Source: Ardenticatena sp. (GTDB lineage: Bacteria; Chloroflexota; Anaerolineae; Ardenticatenales; Ardenticatenaceae). Taken from it: a DNA stretch of 32,198 nt. A model generated the notes under the pieces. That model was not told the DNA's origin, searched no databases, and saw only the letters and a program-made list of their open reading frames with translations. The translations under genes and the position numbers were made by a program. Positions 1 through 11,487 of the stretch are shown here, one piece after another; the stretch's first letter is position 1; each line of letters starts with the position of its first letter. The stretch spans positions 1-32,198 of the forward strand of contig WFOS01000105.1 of the NCBI GenBank assembly GCA_015487975.1, written 5' to 3'.

Positions 1-6
1 GCTCAG

Positions 7-43
7 GAGGTGCGACGCACCTCTGGCAGGTGCGTCGCACCTC
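7..43. repeat. Nested inverted repeat of two AGGTGCGNCGCACCT palindromes
   Basis: Bases 8-22 read AGGTGCGACGCACCT and bases 28-42 read AGGTGCGTCGCACCT. Each is a palindrome around one central base, and the two units are exact reverse complements. Segments 7-22 and 28-43 therefore form a perfect 16-bp inverted repeat around a 5-nt spacer. The element lies in non-coding DNA upstream of the HD-domain gene and has no T-run. From memory, similar short palindromes are abundant between genes in Chloroflexus/Roseiflexus-type genomes; I cannot count copies from one window. It could act as a REP-like element, a transcript-end hairpin or a protein-binding site. Confidence 0.75.
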
Positions 44-207
44 GAAGTACCGTCAGGCGTGCGTGCCTCTCGAGGCCAGGCGGGGTGCTTTCGTATCCCT
101 TGCTCACCCCTTTCACTCGCCGTGCAGAGATCTGGGTAATCACCAGGTTCCCAATCACATCCAACGCCTCAGAGGGAAAACACTCGCGTTATGCTGGCGA
201 AGCCTGC

Positions 208-236
208 TTTTGCTCCCTCTCGAAAAAGCGTACAAT
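208..236 (+). promoter_or_regulatory. Possible promoter for the HD / nuclease pair
   Basis: TACAAT at 231-236 is a good -10 element. TTTTGC at 208-213 lies 17 bp upstream but is a poor -35. The start codon at 288 would leave a leader of about 45 nt. The rest of 44-287 shows no other convincing feature. Confidence 0.35.
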
Positions 237-287
237 CACTTCGCCTGATGCCTCATGCGACGCTCATCGAACAGGTGCACGTTGCCT

Positions 288-851
288 ATGGCCGTTGAGT
301 ATTTTGCCATCATCCACAAGTACATTCCGCCAGATACGGCACTCTACCGGCTCTATGTGCCGCATGTTGCCATGGTCACCGCCAAAGCGCTGCGTATTGC
401 TCGGCGGCTCGGCCTTTCGCGCGCGCAAGTGCGGTTCATCGAAGAAGCAGCCATGCTGCACGATATTGGCATCATCGGCACGCACGACGACATGTTGGGG
501 ACAACAGGCCCACACCCCTACATCATGCACATTGTCGAAGGACGCCGCATTCTGGAAGCCGAAGGGCTCCCGCGCCATGCCCTTGTGGCCGAACGCCATA
601 TCGGGGTGGGCATCACTGCCGAAGAAGTCCGCGCCCAGGGAATCCCTTTGCCCGTTCGTGATTATGTCCCGCAAACGCTGGAAGAGGAGATCATTTCCTA
701 CGCTGATCTCTTTTTCAGCAAGCACCCCGACCACCTGTGGTACGAAAAACCCCTCGACACTGTGCGCCGTGCCATCGCGCGGTATGGGGCGCGTGCCCAG
801 GCACAATTCGAAGTGTGGGTGCAACGTTTCGAACCGGGGACGATGGCATGA
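288..851 (+). CDS. HD-domain phosphohydrolase-like protein (TIGR00295-like)
   Basis: A 187-residue protein with the metal-binding pattern of the HD superfamily: His26, the His58-Asp59 doublet in MLHDIGI, His104 in RHIGVG and Asp140 in ISYAD. The stretch RHIGVGITAEE followed by DYVPQTLEEEI resembles the small uncharacterised HD family I know as TIGR00295; that match is from memory. HD proteins hydrolyse phosphate esters, often of nucleotides, but the substrate cannot be read here. I prefer ATG 288 because AGGTG lies about 10 nt upstream; ATG 255 is in frame but lacks a ribosome site. The stop overlaps the next gene's start by 4 nt (ATGA), so the two are probably translationally coupled. The protein looks cytosolic, with no signal peptide or membrane segment. 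Confidence 0.8.
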   Translation: MAVEYFAIIHKYIPPDTALYRLYVPHVAMVTAKALRIARRLGLSRAQVRFIEEAAMLHDIGIIGTHDDMLGTTGPHPYIMHIVEGRRILEAEGLPRHALVAERHIGVGITAEEVRAQGIPLPVRDYVPQTLEEEIISYADLFFSKHPDHLWYEKPLDTVRRAIARYGARAQAQFEVWVQRFEPGTMA

Positions 852-2065
852 ACCAGCCGCTGCGTGCCAATGACCCTCGTTTGCCAGCGTTGCGTGCTCG
901 CCTCTATACGCTTTTGCGGCTCGCGCTTCGCCGCCGCGTGCTGGATACAGCGATAGGATTGGGCACTGTGGCGCACGTGTGGCCATTTCTGCATCAGGTT
1001 TGGCATCTTGCCCTGGTGGAAACGCATTTGGCGGCCTTGACCGAGCGCCTTTTGCCTGCGCTGGCGCAAACGTTTTCGGCTGAGAGTGTGCATCACCTTC
1101 GTGAAACCGACGCGCCACGTGGACATGTGGATTGGCAGGCGACGCTTCGCCACCGCTTGCATGCACCCCACAGCCGCGATGTGGTGCAGCGTACTGTGCA
1201 CCGCTCGTTCGCCACGCCCGAAAACCGCTTTGTGGCGCTGGTGCTCGATTGGGCGGAAACGGTCGCACAACACGTTGCGCCGCATCTGGCAGCCTTGGGC
1301 ATTCCTCAGGGGGTGCATCTGTTGCATGAGCTGCGTACCCTTCGCACGCAACCGCCCTGGTGTTGGTTGCCGGTTGGGGGGGCGCTTTCGCCACAGGAAC
1401 AGGCACGTCTGGCGGAGATTGTGGCACGCCAGCCCGCCTACGCTGCGTTGTGGCAATGGTGGCAGCGTGCCCATCAGATGGCCCACCTGGAAGACGCTGA
1501 CCAGATCACCCGCTTCCCCAATGAAGACCCCGACCGCCTCTACGAGGTGCTGGTTCTGCTGGAACTGGTGCTGGCACTCAGCGAGCAGGTGCCGATAGCG
1601 CAACAACGCCCTCTGTTCGAAGAAGCACCTGCGTATGCCGCGCCGACGTTCTCCGCGCTGACGTCAGCAGGGCTGTTGCACTTGTTCTACCAGCGGAGTG
1701 CTCCGCTGAAAGCGTACCGTCGTTTGCCTGCCGTGCGTGGCTTGCCCGATATCGTGTTGCAATGGGACGAATCGGGGCGGCTGATGTTGCTGGACGCCAA
1801 AAATTACGCTCCCGGTCATCACAGTGAGGCGTTGTACAAAATGCTGGGGTATTTCTACAACTTTGGGTATCCCGACCATTTCGAGAAGATAGCCGGGGGA
1901 GCGTTGGCGTTTTCCACAGAAGAACGAGAAGGGCGTGGCCTATGCGCATGGCACGAAGGCACAGGGCAAGCGCTCTTTTCGTTCGTGGTGCCGCCTCTCC
2001 CCGATGATGCCTATACGGGCATGCATGAGTTCGTGGCGTGGGTCATGCGCACGGGGGGCGTCTGA
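848..2065 (+). CDS. DUF2357 / McrC-like PD-(D/E)XK nuclease-fold protein
   Basis: 405 residues starting at the ATG inside the ATGA overlap with the HD gene. TPENRF at 123-128 is typical of the DUF2357 family. The C-terminal half carries a PD-(D/E)XK nuclease core: Glu233 in the helix LYEVLVLLEL, Pro300-Asp301 in LPDIVLQ, and Asp316-Ala-Lys318 in LLDAKNY. DUF2357 proteins are related to McrC, the nuclease partner of the McrB GTPase in modification-dependent restriction. No McrB-like AAA+ gene is in the window, so this copy is an orphan whose only obvious partner is the HD protein. All core residues of a metal-dependent nuclease appear present. The family call is fairly firm. A role in defence or DNA repair is inference. 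Confidence 0.75.
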   Translation: MNQPLRANDPRLPALRARLYTLLRLALRRRVLDTAIGLGTVAHVWPFLHQVWHLALVETHLAALTERLLPALAQTFSAESVHHLRETDAPRGHVDWQATLRHRLHAPHSRDVVQRTVHRSFATPENRFVALVLDWAETVAQHVAPHLAALGIPQGVHLLHELRTLRTQPPWCWLPVGGALSPQEQARLAEIVARQPAYAALWQWWQRAHQMAHLEDADQITRFPNEDPDRLYEVLVLLELVLALSEQVPIAQQRPLFEEAPAYAAPTFSALTSAGLLHLFYQRSAPLKAYRRLPAVRGLPDIVLQWDESGRLMLLDAKNYAPGHHSEALYKMLGYFYNFGYPDHFEKIAGGALAFSTEEREGRGLCAWHEGTGQALFSFVVPPLPDDAYTGMHEFVAWVMRTGGV

Positions 2066-2106
2066 CAGGCCCCCACCCTGGTGTGGTGCGAGAGAAGGCC
2101 TGTCAG
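2062..2106. repeat. Inverted repeat at a convergent gene junction
   Basis: CTGACAGGC at 2062-2070 and GCCTGTCAG at 2098-2106 form a 9-bp perfect stem around a 27-nt loop, between the stops of the converging nuclease (+) and peptidase (-) genes. There is no T-run on either strand. It may help end transcription, but it is not a canonical intrinsic terminator. Confidence 0.35.
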
Positions 2107-2124
2107 CGGGAGAACATACCACGA

Positions 2125-3285
2125 TCAGGCTGGTGCTGTCAGGCGACGGATGAGTTCTGCAAGCAATACCGTGCGTGGCACGATGCTCTCGATGTCCAGA
2201 TACTCGTTGGGGCTGTGGTCGAGCCCGCCAACGGGGCCCAGGCCATCCAGCACGGCGAGCCCACTCGCCACCAGAAAGTTGCCATCGGACGAGCCGCCGC
2301 TGATCGCCGCGCCAATCTCGAACCCCAGTTCGTGCGCGATTTGGCGTGCCAGTGTGTAGAGCCGGTGCGTACCTTCGTTGGGGGGCCAGGGGGGACGGTC
2401 GATTTCTCCTTCCAGGCGTACTTGTGTCCCTTCGATGTATGTGCGATTGACGGTGCTGCGGATGAGCGCTTCGATAGTCTCGCGCCCCTCTTCGTCCACG
2501 ACACGCACATCGACACCTGCTTCGGCGGCACCGGGAACGACATTGCGTGCCGTGCCGCCTTGCACTTGCGTGATTTTGATCGTTGTGCCGGGCACTTTTC
2601 CGTTGAGGGCTTCCAGAGCGATGATGTGGTGCGCCAGTTCGAGAATGGCACTGGCGCCTTTTTCGGGTTCGATGCCGGTGTGGGCTTCACGTCCCTCGAC
2701 ACATACGCGCAAAAAGCCACCGCCTTTGCGAGCCACAACCACGCTCCCGTCGGGGCGTCCTGCTTCCAGGACGAGGCCGGCATCGTAGTGGGGTGCCAAT
2801 TGGGCGAGCCACGTGCGCGAGACCGGCGAGCCGACTTCTTCTTCTGACGAGAAAAAGAAGGCGATTTCTTCGAAGTCTGCCATGCCGAGGGCAAAAAGTG
2901 CCTGCAAGGCGTAAAACCCACTCAGCAGACCGGCTTTCATGTCGGCCACACCAGGCCCAAGCAGGCGGCTTCCTTCGCGCCGGAGAGGGCGTTTGGCGGC
3001 TGTGCCAATGGGATACACGGTGTCCAGGTGTGCTGAAAGCAAAAGACGCCCGCGCCCGTTCCCCTGCCAGCGTGCTAGCAAGATGTCGCCGTAGTCGCGT
3101 TGGGGAATCCATTCGAGCAGAGCCCCCATGTGGACGGCCATGCGGGCACACCAACTGCCGACTTCATCTACACCGGGTTTGTAGTGTGTACCGCAATCGA
3201 CATTGACCAATTCCGCAAGGTCGGCAAGGTACGCATCCAGGTGGTTTTCCATCCAGTGGGTCAATTCGTCCAGCGGGTGACGCAT
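2125..3285 (-). CDS. M20 family metallopeptidase (glutamate carboxypeptidase / CPG2-like)
   Basis: A 386-residue zinc peptidase of the M20 carboxypeptidase G2-like group. The di-zinc site is readable: His86 in SAHLDTV with catalytic Asp88, bridging Asp115 in GVADMKAG, catalytic Glu148 and metal-binding Glu149 in SSEEEVGSP, Glu174 in VLEAGR, and His357 in GLDHSPNEY. His202 in GREAHTG marks the dimerisation/lid domain. It probably removes C-terminal amino acids from small peptides or N-acylated amino acids; the substrate is unknown. I chose ATG 3285 because AGGAGG at 3291-3296 sits 5 nt upstream. An in-frame ATG at 3321 overlaps the preceding stop (ATGA) but has no good ribosome site. It lies directly behind the membrane-protein gene on the same strand and is likely co-transcribed. 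No signal peptide is present from ATG 3285. Confidence 0.85.
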   Translation of the reverse strand: MRHPLDELTHWMENHLDAYLADLAELVNVDCGTHYKPGVDEVGSWCARMAVHMGALLEWIPQRDYGDILLARWQGNGRGRLLLSAHLDTVYPIGTAAKRPLRREGSRLLGPGVADMKAGLLSGFYALQALFALGMADFEEIAFFFSSEEEVGSPVSRTWLAQLAPHYDAGLVLEAGRPDGSVVVARKGGGFLRVCVEGREAHTGIEPEKGASAILELAHHIIALEALNGKVPGTTIKITQVQGGTARNVVPGAAEAGVDVRVVDEEGRETIEALIRSTVNRTYIEGTQVRLEGEIDRPPWPPNEGTHRLYTLARQIAHELGFEIGAAISGGSSDGNFLVASGLAVLDGLGPVGGLDHSPNEYLDIESIVPRTVLLAELIRRLTAPA

Positions 3286-3317
3286 GCGTGCCTCCTGCAT
3301 TTCTTTGGCAGACTGGG

Positions 3318-5306
3318 TCATTCCCACCGCAGGGTAATGCGCTCTGGCAAGGGCCAGCGCCAAATGAGTGCCAACGCCCCCAGCACAAGCAGCAACAAGA
3401 AGCCACCGGCGCCAGCCCAGAACCAGACATTGGGGAAGGTGGCTTCGAACATCAGGCGTTCCTCGGTGGGGGGGATGCGCGTCCATGCGCGGGTCAGGGT
3501 ACGCCCATTGTGGGTGAAGAAAATTTCGTAGCGTACACGATCATGGCTGGCAATGCTTGCCCACGTATTGGCGATGGTGATCAGTGTGTCACGTAGAAAG
3601 GGCGTGTCGGCGGTTTCGGCCCGAGCATGAATGGTCTCGGCCAGGGGAATGGCTTGTGGTGTCAGGAGATGAATCTCTTCTACGTAGCGTACACGTTGTT
3701 CGCGCCAGCCGTTGTGGATGTTCCACTCCAATGCCGATGTGTGCAACGCACTACGCAACAAATCGAACGTGGCGTTGTCGGGAATGGTGGGCAGAAGGGT
3801 GGCGGCGCGTTCCTGCCAGAGGGCAGAAGACATGCCGTCGAATGTGATGACGACTTCGGCATTGGGGAGTGGAATAGCGCAGCGCACATGCGTGTCCAGT
3901 GAGACGACGCGGCTCATGTGGCCACACACCTGATCGAGTGCGGCGCGGGCGGCAGATTCATCCTGCACGTTGTAGAAGGTGAGTGTGATGGTGCGCCCGC
4001 TGGTGCTGGTGGTGACCTGAACGGTGCGACGTTCGAACCAGGGGCGGGGAACGTCTGCGAGCGGTGCCAGCAGGTCGGTGGCGTGCAGGGCTTCCGCCTG
4101 CGTCATCATAGCGGCCAGGCCTTCTTCTTTCAACGTGGTGTGCAAGAGGGTGGTGAGGATGGTGGTGCGAAGCGGTGCCAGCATGTCTTGTTCTGCGTCT
4201 GTGGCGAGTGCCCAGGCGTGCGACAGGTGTTCGTAGGCCTGGTGGGGGGCATTGCGTTCCAGCCATTCTTTCGCCAGCGCGGCTTCGGCTTCGATGATGA
4301 AGGTGCGTGCGCCTTCATCGCCAGTGAGGTCATACAGGGCTTGCGCTTCCTGTCGGGCCAGGTCGAGTGTGGCAAGGTCGGGGGGCGTGCCAAGACGGGC
4401 TTCGAAGCGTTTCCACAGGCGATGGTGGGGTTCGGGGTTGGTGGGGTCGGCATCACGTGCCGCGAAATAAGCGGCTTCGGCTTGCGCGTCATACTCGGTG
4501 GCGCCGGCTTCGGCCAGTTGGGTGTAGATATCGCCTAGCCGCAACCAGGCTTCGGCATTCTGGGGGTGCGATGCCAGGGCGGTGCGCAGGGTTTCCATTT
4601 CACGCCAGAGCGGTGGGGCAATCAGCGTCAGCGAGATGTTTGTGTCGGGCAGGTACGAGACGAAAATCCACTCCACGCGGTCCCCGTAGAAGGTGTATTC
4701 ACCGTTGTATGCAAATTCGGTTGGCACGACGCGCACCAGTTGCTCTTGCGTGGTGAGTTCGGGCAGGTTGACGGTGATGCGGGTGCTTCCCACCGCACCA
4801 CGCCAATGGGCGGCGGGCAACAAGCCGAATTGCCACGTGACAAGTGGTCCTTCTCCCAGCAATTGCCGCCACGAGGCACTGAACGTCGTGCGTGCATCGC
4901 GGGCGAGGGTGGTAGCCGTTGTCCAGACAGTGGTGGTGCGCGTTTCGCCCCCAAGCAAGAGCGGCATTTCGAGAGGGGTGAGCGCTCCTGCTCGTCCTTC
5001 GCGCCGCACCTGAAAATCCACCAGCGTTGCGGGGTCGCTGTTGACGTCGTCGCCCGACCAGGCTGGCCACCCAAACTGCACGAAGGCGGGGCTGGTTTTG
5101 CTGACGTTGTGGAGTTTGTAGGTTGCGTCAACCGCCGCCCAGGTGAGTCCGTTTTCGTCGGTGTAGATCTCCACGTCGGCCGTGATGGAGACAAGCTCGA
5201 CGATCTCCCCGCCTTGCACGGGGGTTGGGGTGTGCGCATTGGCTGTGGGGGCTGTTCCCAGCCAAGTACCGAGCAGCACAAGCAACAGCAACAGGCGTTT
5301 CGGCAT
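3318..5306 (-). CDS. Exported, membrane-anchored protein with TPR-like segment, function unknown
   Basis: 662 residues that I do not recognise as a named family. The first 24 residues are a signal peptide (MPKRLLLLLVLLG, then cleavage near TANAHT). A beta-rich extracytoplasmic domain follows to about residue 230. A helical stretch at 235-300 contains a TPR-like repeat (HPQNAEAWLRLGDIYTQLAEAG spans most of it). A mixed domain comes next, and a single membrane helix at about 627-650 ends in a short basic tail (RWPLPERITLRWE). Topology would be type I, with nearly the whole protein outside. ATG 5306 is preceded by GGGAGC. The gene starts only 30 nt past the pyrG terminator, so its promoter must overlap that hairpin or it depends on read-through. 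The M20 peptidase follows it. A cell-surface role is inferred from topology only. Confidence 0.65.
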   Translation of the reverse strand: MPKRLLLLLVLLGTWLGTAPTANAHTPTPVQGGEIVELVSITADVEIYTDENGLTWAAVDATYKLHNVSKTSPAFVQFGWPAWSGDDVNSDPATLVDFQVRREGRAGALTPLEMPLLLGGETRTTTVWTTATTLARDARTTFSASWRQLLGEGPLVTWQFGLLPAAHWRGAVGSTRITVNLPELTTQEQLVRVVPTEFAYNGEYTFYGDRVEWIFVSYLPDTNISLTLIAPPLWREMETLRTALASHPQNAEAWLRLGDIYTQLAEAGATEYDAQAEAAYFAARDADPTNPEPHHRLWKRFEARLGTPPDLATLDLARQEAQALYDLTGDEGARTFIIEAEAALAKEWLERNAPHQAYEHLSHAWALATDAEQDMLAPLRTTILTTLLHTTLKEEGLAAMMTQAEALHATDLLAPLADVPRPWFERRTVQVTTSTSGRTITLTFYNVQDESAARAALDQVCGHMSRVVSLDTHVRCAIPLPNAEVVITFDGMSSALWQERAATLLPTIPDNATFDLLRSALHTSALEWNIHNGWREQRVRYVEEIHLLTPQAIPLAETIHARAETADTPFLRDTLITIANTWASIASHDRVRYEIFFTHNGRTLTRAWTRIPPTEERLMFEATFPNVWFWAGAGGFLLLLVLGALALIWRWPLPERITLRWE

Positions 5307-5335
5307 ACACGGCTCCCTGTGAGTTGGTTGCCGAC

Positions 5336-5369
5336 AAAAAGCGGCGGGTGAATCATGTTCACCCACCGC
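5336..5369 (-). terminator. Intrinsic terminator of pyrG
   Basis: On the minus strand a 12-bp stem with one G-U pair (GCGGTGGGTGAA pairing with TTCACCCGCCGC) closes a 5-nt loop and is followed by TTTTTG. It lies about 35 nt beyond the pyrG stop. Confidence 0.85.
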
Positions 5370-5404
5370 GCATTGTAGCATCAACGGGTCAGGTGCAGAA
5401 CCGC

Positions 5405-8733
<3,329 letters not shown>

Positions 8734-8745
8734 GCCACCATGGCG

Positions 8746-9204
8746 TCAATTGTTAGGGGCACCGGCAGCAATCCATTCTTCGATCAGGCGTATCTCTTCC
8801 TCTGGTAACGGCGGTGCATCGGGTGGCATCGTCCCTTTGCGCAAATAATCCAGCAGGCGGCTCATCTCGGGGTCGCCAGGGACGAGAATCGGTCCCGCAA
8901 ATCCGCCGTACAGCACATGCTCGTAATCCGTCAGCCACAATCCGGCCACACCACCATGACACCGGACACAGTTTTCCTCGAAGATTGGCAGAATATCGTT
9001 CCGGAAAGAGACCTGTATATCACCCCCTGGTGTGGCCGTGGGCACTGGCGTCAATGGCACCGGCGTCGTGCGTGGTGGAAGCAGACTGTAATCGAAGGTG
9101 GCAGTGGGTTTGGGGGTTGGAGAACGGGCGGGCTGGCAGGCACTCAGGAGTGCCATGCCAGCCAAGAGAATGAGCAGGACAAGCAGCCACGTGTTTCTTC
9201 TCAT
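8746..9204 (-). CDS. c-type cytochrome lipoprotein coupled to copper ATPase
   Basis: 152 residues. A type II signal peptide ends in the lipobox LLSAC with lipidated Cys23. A Pro/Thr-rich spacer (residues 24-60) precedes a compact mono-haem domain. The haem site is Cys79-Val-Arg-Cys82-His83, and Met126 in KGTMPPDAP is the likely sixth ligand. The pattern '[14 protein letters not shown] ... [10 protein letters not shown] ... GTMPP ... EEWIAAGAP' is typical of cytochrome domains attached to membrane oxidoreductases. It presumably carries electrons at the outer face of the membrane. The ATG lies within ATGA shared with the stop of the copper ATPase gene, so it is probably translated by coupling, because its own ribosome site is weak. 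The link with copper export suggests a role in periplasmic copper redox chemistry or supply to an oxidase; this is inference. Confidence 0.85.
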   Translation of the reverse strand: MRRNTWLLVLLILLAGMALLSACQPARSPTPKPTATFDYSLLPPRTTPVPLTPVPTATPGGDIQVSFRNDILPIFEENCVRCHGGVAGLWLTDYEHVLYGGFAGPILVPGDPEMSRLLDYLRKGTMPPDAPPLPEEEIRLIEEWIAAGAPNN

Positions 9205-11279
9205 AGTGCATTCCGAAGTGTTTGTGCGTTGATGGCCACAATCACCGTACTCAATGACATGAATAATGCACCTACTGCTGGCGAGAGCAAAATGCCCCAC
9301 GGCGCCAACACACCGGCCGCCAGCGGGAGCGCTACAATGTTGTAAGCGGTCGCCCAGATGAGATTTTGCACCATTTTGCGGTACGTCGCCCGACTCAATT
9401 CGATGAGTTTGACGATATCGAGCGGGTTGCTTCGCACCAGAATGATGCCTGCCGATTCGATGGCCACATCGGTGCCACTTCCAATGGCCACACCGACATC
9501 GGCTTGTGCCAGGGCCGGCGCATCGTTGACGCCATCCCCCACCATCATCACCCGCTTGCCTTGCGCCTGCACGTCGCGCACTTTGGCAGCTTTGTCTTGC
9601 GGCAATACTTCGGCAAAGACATAATCGATTCCCAGCTCGCGGGCAACGGCTTCTGCCACGGCGCGGCTGTCGCCTGTCACCATCGCCACTTCGATACCTA
9701 GCTTGTGCAACTGCGCCACGGCGTCATAACTTTCAGGGCGAATCACATCCGCCAGTGCCACAGCACCTGCCACAGCACCATCGACCACCACGTAGATGAC
9801 GGTTTGGCCTTTCCGCTCGGCTTCTTCGGCAAAGGCACGCAGAGCAGTCGGAAGTGGTACATTCAATTCATCGAGCAGACGGGGCGCCCCAACATAGACC
9901 TCGTGCCCCTCGACATGTGCCCGTACTCCGCGCCCTTTCAACGCTTCAAAATCATGGCTGGCAGGTACATCGATGCCACGCGCTTGTGCCGCCCGACGAA
10001 TGGCATCTGCAATGGAATGCTCCGAATCCCCCTCCGCGGCTGCCGCCAGGCGAAGCAGAGTGGTTTCGTCGGTGGTGTCGACCGTTTGCAGCGCCACGAC
10101 CCCTTGCTCACCTTTGGTCAACGTGCCAGTCTTGTCGAACAGGACGACGTCAATCTCGCGTGCTGCTTCCAACGCTAGCCGGTCGCGCACGAGAATGCCG
10201 TTGCGTGCTGCCAGCGAGGTGCTCATGGCGACAACCAGCGGCACTGCCAATCCCAGGGCGTGGGGACATGCAATCACAAGAACAGTGGCAACACGTTCGA
10301 GCACTTCGACATCGAATCCAATGGCAAGGATCCACGCAATCGCGGTGAGCAGCGCTACTATGACCGCTGCATAAAACAACCACCCTGCGGCACGGTCGGC
10401 CAGCAATTGGGTGCGAGATTTGCTCGCCTGGGCTTCTTGCACCAGCCGCATGATACCGGCCAGCATCGTATTGTCGCCCGTGGCGGTGATGCGCACCCGG
10501 AGACTACCACTGCCGCTGTTCACGGTACCGCCAATTACCTGCGCGCCGGGGCCTTTTTTCACTGGTTTGGATTCGCCGGTGAGCATCGACTCGTTCAGTT
10601 CACTTTCACCTTCCAGAATCTCGCCATCTGCCGGCACTTTTGCCCCAGGTCGAACCAGCACAATATCGCCTGGCCGAAGCGCCGCGAGCGGGACTTCTTC
10701 GATGGTCCCATCTTCGCGGATCCGTTCAGCAGTCGTGGGCAACAATTTGACCAGCTCATCCAGTGCGCGGGATGCTTGCCGCACGCTGCGCATTTCGATC
10801 CAGTGGCCCAATAGCATCACGTCGATGAGCGTGACCAGTTCCCAAAAGAAGCTGCCTGCATTGGGGAGAAAGAGGGCGGCGATGCTGTACACGAACGCCA
10901 CACTTATCGCCAATGAGATGAGTGTCATCATGCCGGGGCGGCGTTGGCGAATTTCAGGAAGTGCCATTTGCAAAAACGGAACACCACCATACAGGAAGAT
11001 GATGGTGGCGAACAATGGCGCCACCCATTGGCTGCCCGGAAACGTAGGGGGCGAGAACCCAAACCACTGTTGCAACATGGGGCTGTAGAGCAGCACTGGT
11101 ACCGTCAATATCAGACACACCCAAAATCGCTGACGGAACAATGCCTCGTGGCCGGTATGATCGATATGTGCCCCGTGGTCATGTTCGTCAGCGTGATGAT
11201 GCGTAGGGGGATGCTGTGCGTGGTCTTCATGTGCGGCCTGTTCGGTATGGTGCGTCTTGGTGTGGTGTTCGTGCGCCAT
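9201..11279 (-). CDS. copB: Copper-translocating P-type ATPase, P1B-3 (CopB-like)
   Basis: 692 residues. It pumps copper ions across the cytoplasmic membrane using ATP. The ion-selectivity motif in the sixth membrane helix is Cys338-Pro339-His340 (ACPHALGLA), the signature of P1B-3 pumps, instead of the CPC of CopA. The actuator domain has TGES (about 234-237), the phosphorylation site is Asp382 in DKTGT, and the hinge is [18 protein letters not shown] near the C-terminus. There are no CxxC metal-binding domains. Instead the first 44 residues contain 16 histidines, a probable cytosolic copper-binding tail typical of CopB. The start is supported by AGGAGGG about 6 nt upstream. It is first in a two-gene operon with the haem lipoprotein. 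Exact oxidation-state preference (Cu(I) or Cu(II)) is not decidable from sequence. Confidence 0.95.
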   Translation of the reverse strand: MAHEHHTKTHHTEQAAHEDHAQHPPTHHHADEHDHGAHIDHTGHEALFRQRFWVCLILTVPVLLYSPMLQQWFGFSPPTFPGSQWVAPLFATIIFLYGGVPFLQMALPEIRQRRPGMMTLISLAISVAFVYSIAALFLPNAGSFFWELVTLIDVMLLGHWIEMRSVRQASRALDELVKLLPTTAERIREDGTIEEVPLAALRPGDIVLVRPGAKVPADGEILEGESELNESMLTGESKPVKKGPGAQVIGGTVNSGSGSLRVRITATGDNTMLAGIMRLVQEAQASKSRTQLLADRAAGWLFYAAVIVALLTAIAWILAIGFDVEVLERVATVLVIACPHALGLAVPLVVAMSTSLAARNGILVRDRLALEAAREIDVVLFDKTGTLTKGEQGVVALQTVDTTDETTLLRLAAAAEGDSEHSIADAIRRAAQARGIDVPASHDFEALKGRGVRAHVEGHEVYVGAPRLLDELNVPLPTALRAFAEEAERKGQTVIYVVVDGAVAGAVALADVIRPESYDAVAQLHKLGIEVAMVTGDSRAVAEAVARELGIDYVFAEVLPQDKAAKVRDVQAQGKRVMMVGDGVNDAPALAQADVGVAIGSGTDVAIESAGIILVRSNPLDIVKLIELSRATYRKMVQNLIWATAYNIVALPLAAGVLAPWGILLSPAVGALFMSLSTVIVAINAQTLRNAL

Positions 11280-11280
11280 T

Positions 11281-11323
11281 TCTTCCCTCCTTTTCTTCCC
11301 CTACCCTCCGCCCCTGGGGGGGG
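11281..11323 (-). other. C- and G-tract leader of the copper ATPase mRNA
   Basis: On the minus strand the leader holds a run of eight C, then GGGG, GGG, GGGG and GGG tracts separated by 4, 2 and about 10 nt, the last overlapping the ribosome-binding site. This could form a G-quadruplex or C/G-tract pairing that hides the ribosome site. Seen directly: the tracts. Inferred: any regulatory effect. Confidence 0.35.
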
Positions 11324-11333
11324 ATCAGGTCCT

Positions 11334-11361
11334 ATTCTACTCTTTCGCCTTGAATGACCAA
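11334..11361 (-). promoter_or_regulatory. Probable promoter of the copper ATPase operon
   Basis: On the minus strand TTGGTC (11361-11356) and TAGAAT (11339-11334) with a 16-bp spacer. I see no clear CopY or CueR-type dyad around it. Confidence 0.45.
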
Positions 11362-11420
11362 ATAGTACGCTTGCAAGCGAAGGCGGAAACGCTGGTGAAA
11401 GCCCTCCCCATGTGCAGCCC

Positions 11421-11448
11421 TTTTCGAGTGGCGGAATGGCCATACAAT
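11421..11448 (+). promoter_or_regulatory. Possible promoter of the GH13 gene
   Basis: TACAAT at 11443-11448 with a weak TTTTCG at 11421-11426. The inverted repeat GGTTG-N6-CAACC at 11451-11466 lies at the predicted transcription start and could be an operator, but it is short. Confidence 0.35.
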
Positions 11449-11487
11449 GTGGTTGCCAACACAACCGAGACCATACGAGGATGAATC

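Noticed and set aside
10..873. Open frame spanning the left edge repeat and the HD gene in another frame
   Set aside because: It is rich in Arg, Ser, Cys and Pro with no domain, and overlaps the HD gene, whose motifs are clear.
2038..2847. Plus-strand frame opposite the M20 peptidase
   Set aside because: Antisense shadow: the minus strand carries every zinc ligand of an M20 peptidase in order.
11451..11466. GGTTG-N6-CAACC dyad as a LacI-type operator for the GH13 gene
   Set aside because: Only 5 bp per arm and no central CG; chance is likely and no LacI gene is adjacent.
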